Source: Caenorhabditis remanei (taxonomy: Eukaryota; Nematoda; Chromadorea; Rhabditida; Rhabditidae). Taken from it: 64,000 nt of DNA. The position numbers and the translations under genes are program-made. How positions within the stretch are numbered: position 1 is the first letter of the stretch; each line of letters opens with the position of its first letter. The notes under the pieces are model-generated. The model did no database searches and was not told where the DNA came from. It worked only from the letters and a program-made list of their open reading frames with translations. This document shows positions 56,742 to 64,000 of this stretch, one piece after another. The stretch lies in the NCBI RefSeq assembly GCF_010183535.1, contig NC_071331.1:14508001-14572000 (forward strand), in the 5' to 3' direction.

Positions 56742-59700
56742 TTTTCAGAAAAAGTGTGAATAAACTATCAATTTACGTCATAAAACACACACTCCAATCG
56801 GTTACTGACCTGAAAAATGAGAAATCGAAAAACTGGCAAAATGATGACATGGGCAGAGAAAAAGGACAAAATGATCGAATTTGACGCAATTTGTTACATG
56901 AGACAAACGATTTGGAATATGAAAATGGTTTAGGGGGTAAGCACGATAGTTGTTTGAAAAAATTGTGGTTTTTTGGTTTATGAATACTTATTATCACCAC
57001 TGAACAATCGTTAGAAATTACATCTTTTAGAGTAGAAAGAGTAATAGAAGTCATTGAAGAAAAGAAGGGAAAATAGCCTCATGAGTTATTGAGATGAAAC
57101 ACTTGTTCTGTGGAACCCTCAGTATAAATTTGCTGAACAATGCATACCTTTAATGAAATACTACAGTATCCTTAGCGAATGAATGTGAAAAATGGAAATG
57201 AATCATCGGAACGGAGCCAATGAGCAAAAAGAGAGAGAGCTCCTGGCTCTTTGCTCCGCCAAAAAGATACTTTTGAGGGAAGAGAAAAGAAGAGAAAAAG
57301 AGAAGAATGTTATGGTCTTTGTGTGAACTTTTGAGCAATCAAAAAGTCTTTTTGAGAAGAGAAAAAAGAAGACGGTGCAAACGGAAGAAACTCATTTTTT
57401 GATACAAAAATCTAAGAGATTGAGAGAATTTATGAAAAGAGAAAGAAGAAGAGAATAAGAGAAATTGATGTAAAAGAGTTAATAAATTGGGAAAGACGAA
57501 ACAAATGTTTGCGGGAAAGATATCACGAAAACTTAGAGACGATTTTTTGATTTGCACACAGGAACAGTGTAGTTTGTGTTCTTTGATTCTGAAAGAGCAC
57601 CTTTTCGGTTTCTGCGTGAAACGTCTGGTTGCTCCATAGGAAAATCCCATCGTAATAGCAAATCTTTGAAGAAAGGTTATTGTGAAAGGACTTCACTGAC
57701 ACTGAATTTCAGTATTTTGAAGTTACAAAACTGTCCAGTAGACCTTCTGTCAAAATAATGAAACAAAGGAAATTGTTAGACACGTGAAGTTCAATAGTAC
57801 AAATGACGGTACACCTACTCAGAAAAAGACAATCGGAGAGCATTTCACACACCGGAGAACACTAGACAAACCGTGTAAATATATTTAACAAGTTGGCACT
57901 CAACTAGTTTTTCTTAGAGAGTTGATAGGGGATTTCACTGCAATTGATATGTGAGGAATGTGTGGAGAGAGATTGAGTCTACCAACGAATTTTCGAAGAC
58001 AATAACTGATGGTATTCTGTTGTCTCAAGAACAATTCCATTTTGATTTCGTTCAGCTTTCTTTCAGTATCACAACACACAAAAAGAGCAATATGAAAAAG
58101 GTTTAGTAACCCAAGTGTCTCATAGAAATCTTAGAAACCTACAGTGAATTTACGGTATTCCTACAATTTCAGGAGTTTCATTTGAGATAGTGAAATTAAC
58201 ACATGAAACCGATTCAAAAAGGAAAGGGAAATTCACTAGATTAAGATAATTCGAGAATAGATATGTAGACGATCTAAAGAATAGAAGGAACCTCCATGGG
58301 TTTCCATATTTTTCACTCAGAAGTCAGTAACCCAAACGATTAAAAATTCTGGAAAACAATTGTGAAAAAGTCAAGAGATTATTGTGAATGGTATTTAGAG
58401 TGAGTCTGTGCCACAAACACGAGTTGAGTCAGAGATTTCGAGACGCAGATACTGGTCGGTTACTGTTTCTGCTGCGTCTCCCTGAGTTACACACTGCTTT
58501 CGTTTCAAAAAGTTTGTGTTTGAGTTGGAATAATAGAGAGGAGAGTATATCGGAGAAGAGAGAAATTCCCCTTTTTCACCAAATGACGCCATCCCGTTTT
58601 TCTCTGGATTATCGTAGTTTGTGCATCTAAAAATCGAAAATCTGGAATAAATTTTGAAGATTTTCTGAAAGAAAATTGAAGGCGCTGAATTGAAGTGTAC
58701 AGATAGTGTCTGGAATGAATACAACTAACTGGTTTTATGAAAACTGCAGAAATAAATAAATGAGTCATCAGAACAATACACAACAACACAATGAAGTTAT
58801 GATGAGGTGACCGAATTTAAATCTATTTCAGATAGGAAAGAGAGATCGATGAATTCAGAATCTCTTGCAAAGTCCGTCACAATCATAATTTGTGTATCAG
58901 CTTGGTTCTAAACTTAGATGAAAGAATTATTCTATTCATCCATCCGAAAACGTTTCTTCTGGATCCGTCCACCGTTGTTGTGTATCAGATATAAATGGAT
59001 GAAAATAGCAGTTCAATTCACGAATCGAAGTTTTTAAAAGTAAACTTGTTTGGTTTTCCCTTGTTGGATAGCAATTATATTTGTTTTTGTAGGTCAATCT
59101 ATTGATTCTGAACTGAGAAGTTTAAGTTTAGAAATAAGAGAACCGACGAATTGATGAGTTTCGAAAATCCATTCATGAAGAGCTGGTAATACCTAACAAA
59201 CTATTTCAAGTGTTTCCTTATCCTCAACCCTTTGTCGTTGAGCCTACATCTATAGAAAAATATAACAAATTGAGCTGTTGTGTGATAGAAAAGTAAAACA
59301 TGAAGACAATTGCAAATTTACCAATCATGATAATTGCAAAATCAAAGTTTCAAAATATCAGGGTAATGCGATTTCATAGCTGAATGACAATACACTTATA
59401 ATATTGGTTACTGGTCAATTCTCCAGTCTGTGATACACAGTGGGGAGAATCTTATAAGCAATTTTTATTGAACTAACAAGTGGATCAAAAACCTGAGCCG
59501 TCTGGAACGTTAACAAACCCCAATCTCTGGGTAAGTATACCAAAAGGATGATTCAATTGAAAATTCATTTTTTGTATTGTATTATTTTGGTGATACAGGA
59601 CACTTTGATATTGACAGTTGACTGAAATCTCTGTATTCTGTTTTCTTGCATCGCTTTGAACTTTTTTCACTTTTTTTGGAATATTCCGATTTCTCAATTT

Positions 59701-60838
59701 TCTTTCCATGTTGTTCTTTCAAAAACAGTGATCGAACGTTCGTAAGTAATGAACAAACAAACACAAAAAACAATCAACTCAGCTCATCGTTTTGTTCCAA
59801 AACACATTTTACTCACTCGTTTTTTGTTGTTTTCTTCATTTATTTCGTCTGCTTCGAACTAATTTAATTTATGTAGGATCTTCCAGTTTCCTTCCATCTC
59901 AGCAGTGGGAAACATATTTCTCATTTTGAATGAAATTAAATATTTTCTGAAAACTGGCCACTAGTCATATTTTGAACCCGATCTCGAAAGTTAGAACAGA
60001 ACAAATGTATCAATTTTCGAGCGAGATGGATTACGTTCAGTCAGTTTTGTGTTGTTTTCAGATAAATATAGCTGCGGTACATTCTATTTGAACGTATATT
60101 TTTGGTTGAAAATATGATGAACACTTTTTTATTTTTTCATTTCAAAAGAAGAACTGAAATGACGTCAAAATTCTTTATTTTTCAATCAAAGAACACTACC
60201 GTATTTGTAACTGCTGACTCCATTAAAACCCATCCCCATTTATTTTCTCTTCTGTAATTCAAAAAACGTTTTCTTTTTCATTCTTTGGTCATTTTAAACC
60301 AGTCTGTTATCCATCCCATATCAACGTTCTTCGTGTTCATTTTATGATTGATTTAATCCTCCCGTTGACTATGTAACATTCGATATGTATTTTGATTTAT
60401 TCCAACAACAGTCTACAACTTTTTCTTCTATTTCTTTCCCTGCTTTCGTCTCTCTTTTCCTATCTTTCTTTTGTTTTTATCAATGATAATTTGATATTGT
60501 TCTTACTTTTTTGGAAGGAGACCTGATGACGTCACTGGAGAAAGAATCAACTTCAGGTCAGAATATTTTAAACTTGTAACTCGATAATCCGTCATTTTCA
60601 TTCCGCCCGAATTCAAATTTGCATACAGAAACTCTTCTTCTTCTTCTACAGTTTCATTCTGTTTTATTATAGATTAACCTCTGTTTGGTCTCTATGATTC
60701 CATTTTTCCCTAAAAGTAAAGTCAATTTTTCTCTTTTTGGTTCCAATTTCAAACTACAAGTATTCTTTGAAGTTTCTATCGATTCTTCTATTTCAGATCG
60801 AACAAAGCGAGTGAGAAGGTGAGAATTAGAAGAAATAC
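56742..60838. other. 4.1 kb divergent intergenic region
   Basis: Separates nhr (minus) and the second TRPM gene (plus). AT-rich with A/G-rich stretches (57340-57500). Many short open frames are present, none supported. A TTTCAG followed by ATCGAACAAAGCGAG and a GTGAG donor at 60796-60818 may be a non-coding leader exon of the TRPM gene. Confidence 0.5.
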
Positions 60839-63800
60839 ATGAATGAAATGATGAACGAAACATCAAAAACGAACGGAATCAATGGCGAAACAATTAGTGA
60901 AAATGAAGAAGAAGAAGAAGAAGATGAAAAAGAAGGAAATGATGATAGGTATGTATGGGGAATTCGGGACAAAAACACAAAGATCTACCTGAAGAATTCT
61001 AGAAAAGAAATCCTTTCGTATGATTGATCCCACTGGCCCGTGGAAGTTTCAAAGTTTCGACCGGTCAAGTGTGTCTAGTTTTTAAATGATAAATACCGAA
61101 AATTCGAGATTTGACACCCGTTACTTTGCGAACGTCTCTTCGCTTTATGTTTTCCCACTAGAAACCCCTTAATGGTGAAATTTTAAGTATTCACAGTATG
61201 AGAATTCATTAATTTTCATTGTAATGTTCGTGGAAAGATCGTATCTTGAAAAGTATTTTTCAGACAGCATTCTTCATCATTTCTCCGATTGTTAAATGCT
61301 CCCAGAAATTCCGTATGCAATGCAAACACAATCCACAGTATTTCTTCATTCAGGTGAGTGTTCTGATATCCTAATTGTTTATCCGATAATTTTTTTAGTT
61401 TAAGTAAATTAATTTCAGATCTGATCACCTCTCCCGTAAATCGACTCATAAACTTTTCGATAATCCGAACCAGTTTGCCATTGAATTAACAGAAAAACTA
61501 TCTCCTCCGTGGATTGAAAATACATTTGAAAAAAGAGAATGCGTCCGATTCACAGCTCAATCAAAAGATGCTGAAAGATGTGGCTGTGGACGGTCTCTTT
61601 CAGCTCATTCATCTGCTTCTCGTCTATTTTATACTCTTCCATATCATTTGTTAGAGAAAGAACAAGAAGTTTGGACAATTGCAAACAATACTCAAACATC
61701 CACGACTGACGCTTTTGGAACAATCGTATTTCAAGGTGGAGCACATGCTCATAAAGCTCAATACGTCAGATTATCATATGATTCTGAGCCATTGGATGTA
61801 ATGTATTTAATGGAAAAAGTATGGGGACTGGAAGCGCCGAGACTCGTTATTACTGTACATGGAGGAATGAGCAATTTTGAGTCAGTTAAATTAATTATTG
61901 AGAAAGTCTGAGTTCAATGTATTTTCAGACTTCAAGAACGTCTTGGACGTCTTTTTCGAAAAGGAATGTTGAAAGCTGCTCAAACGACTGGTGCATGGAT
62001 AATAACAAGTGGATTGGATAGTGGAGTGGTTCGACACGTGGCAAAGGCACTGGATGAAGCTGGAATTTCAGCAAGAATGAGATCACAAATTGTTACAATT
62101 GGTATTGCTCCATGGGGAGTTATAAAAAGAAAGGAGAGATTGATTCGAAAGAATGAACATGTCTATTATGATGTACATTCGTTGTCTGTGAATGCGAATG
62201 TCGGAATTTTGAACGATCGGCACTCTTACTTTTTGTTAGCTGATAATGGAACTGTTGGAAGGTTGGAAAATAGAAAAAGCGATATACTTCAGATTCGAAA
62301 ACCAAGTTTTTTTCAGATTTGGAGCAGATCTCCATCTTCGCCAAAATCTTGAAAACCATATAGCAACATATGGATGTAATGGAAGGAAAGTACCAGTTGT
62401 TTGTACATTATTAGAAGGTGGAATTAGTTCAATTAATGCAATTCATGACTATGTTACCATGTGAGTTCAACTTCTCGTTGGAGTCTGAAAATATTCTAAT
62501 TCTAGGAAACCAGATATTCCAGCAATTATTTGTGATGGAAGTGGCAGAGCTGCTGATCTAATTTCATTCGCTGCCAGATATATCAACCCAGACGGGTATA
62601 TTCTATGTCTCTCAGCCCTCAAAATTATCTTTTTTCAGTACTTTTGCTGCGGAAGTTGGCGAAAAACTACAAAATTTGATCAAAATGGTGTTTCCTGAAT
62701 CAGATCAAGATGGAATTTTAAGCAAAATCACTGAATGTGTACTTCATGACGACCTTTTAAGGATATTCAGATATGGAGAAGAAGAGGAAGAAGACGTTGA
62801 TTTTGTTATTCTGAGCACTGTACTTCAGAAACAAAATCTGCCTCCCGACGAGCAGGTAATTGAATTTTAAATCTATTGAGATGCTGAAACACACCGTTTT
62901 TCATAGTTAGCATTGACATTATCATGGAATCGAGTTGATTTGGCGAAGAGTTGCCTGTTTTCGAATGGAAGAAAATGGCCGAGTGATGTGTTGGAAAAGG
63001 CAATGAATGATGCTCTCTACTGGGATAGAGTCAGTTGTCTCTCTATCTTTCATCTTCAATTAATCGGTTTCTTTTCCAGGTCGATTTCGTGGAGTGTTTA
63101 CTAGAAAATGGAGTTTCAATGAAAAATTTTCTGTCAATAAATCGTTTGGAAAACTTGTACAATATGGTAAGCGAATTTCTAGAATAACAGAGCAGTGGAT
63201 CCTTTTTCAGGACGATGTAAATAGTGCTCATTCGGTTAGAAACTGGATGGAAAACTTTGATTCGATGGATCCTCATACGTACTTAACAATTCCGATGATT
63301 GGACAAGTTGTGGAGAAATTGATGGGAAATGCATTTCAATTGTATTACACTTCGAGAAACTTCAAAGCTAAGTATGATAGGTACAAACGATTGAATCAGG
63401 TTAGTTTTTGGATTTTTGAATTTGAGTCAGCGAAATGTTTCATGTTCATTTCAGAGCAGTTACTTCTATCGAAAACGAAAAATCGTGCAAAAGGAGTTGT
63501 TCAAGAAGAAATCAGATGATCAGATAGATGAGACTCAAGAAGAAGAATTCGGTTTTGCGTATCCATTTAATGATCTTTTGATTTGGGCGGTGCTAACAAG
63601 TAGACATGAAATGGCGAAGTGTATGTGGATTCATGGAGAAGATGCAATGGCAAAGTGTTTAGTTGCTATCAGGTTAGAGTACTTCCTATGGGATGAGCAC
63701 ATATATTCTACTTCAGGTTGTACAAAGCTACAGCAAAGATAGCTGAAGATGAGTATTTGGATGTAGAAGAAGCCAAGAGACTTTTTGATAATGCAGTGTG

Positions 63801-64000
63801 AGTTTAGCCTGAAAGCTTTTTTGTCACTTTATATGATAATCTTAGGAAATGTCGAGAAGATGCAATTGAATTGGTAGATCAATGTTATCGTGCTGACCAT
63901 GATCGAACACTGAGACTTCTTCGAATGGAACTACCTCATTGGGGCAATAACAATTGTTTGTCGTTGGCAGTTTTGGCTAACACAAAGACATTTTTGGCTC
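60839..64000 (+). CDS. gtl-2: TRPM-family cation channel, N-terminal half (runs off window), gtl-2-like
   Basis: The start ATG at 60839 opens MNEMMNETSKTNGINGET and an acidic run. Then the TRPM N-terminal region appears: [120 protein letters not shown] and [20 protein letters not shown]. The melastatin helical repeats follow ([77 protein letters not shown]). The membrane domain lies beyond the window. Introns are 40-90 bp. GTL-2 in C. elegans acts in the excretory cell for Mg2+ and Ca2+ export; the symbol is based on family and remembered position next to nhr-7. It is clearly paralogous to the gene at 8801-15734. Confidence 0.85.

Overview
The window is nuclear DNA of a Caenorhabditis-type nematode, and not C. 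elegans itself. Protein-coding genes are split by many 40-60 bp introns with TTTTCAG-like acceptors. The background is AT-rich, nematode-specific families are present (cuticle collagens, an FBA_2-type F-box gene, a supplementary nuclear receptor, many-exon bestrophin, GON-2/GTL-type TRPM), and several genes could be trans-spliced. From memory, the gene content matches C. elegans chromosome IV around cosmids R07H5/F54D1 (nuaf-3, cpt-2, a bZIP gene, adenosine kinase, a collagen pair, nhr-7, gtl-2). That synteny is recalled, not searched.

Region 1 (1-9.4 kb) is rearranged. A partial unknown acidic gene (minus) lies head-to-head with the mitochondrial complex I assembly factor gene nuaf-3. Next comes a 1.04 kb cassette that recurs about 5.6 kb further right. 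After it is a carnitine palmitoyltransferase-2 (cpt-2) remnant that lacks its N-terminus and about 300 internal residues, and then an F-box gene with a suspicious G8 tract. The second copy of the cassette runs into a full TRPM channel gene.

Region 2 (9.4-18 kb) holds the TRPM gene (probably gtl-1) and a small EGF-like membrane protein gene. About 3.4 kb without clear genes follows.

Region 3 (21.3-29.7 kb) is one 8.4 kb LTR retrotransposon inserted on the minus strand, with 694 bp LTRs that look identical and a 5 bp target-site duplication (gtctt). Its interior is decayed. A DSGA aspartic protease remnant and an integrase C-terminal tail survive only 1.4 kb apart, so reverse transcriptase, RNase H and the integrase core are missing. 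The interior also carries 17 exact copies of CCGCGG (consensus caaCCGCGGatcg), a 4 x 68 bp tandem array, a 136 bp tandem duplication, and a spliced-looking gene relic. It looks like a non-autonomous element mobilised in trans.

Region 4 (29.7-47 kb) contains a LAPTM-like four-span protein gene (possibly with a distant first exon just beyond the LTR), a 795 bp MITE with a 9 bp target duplication, a bestrophin gene, a cuticle collagen (minus), a multi-span membrane protein gene, a second palindromic-ended element and a bZIP gene.

Region 5 (48.6-64 kb) contains adenosine kinase, a STAR/KH RNA-binding protein gene, two almost identical collagen genes in a near-palindrome (1.35 kb arms, 0.2 kb spacer), a nuclear hormone receptor gene (minus), about 4 kb of intergenic DNA, and the start of a second TRPM gene (gtl-2-like) that runs off the right edge. 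I found no tRNA, rRNA or CRISPR feature.
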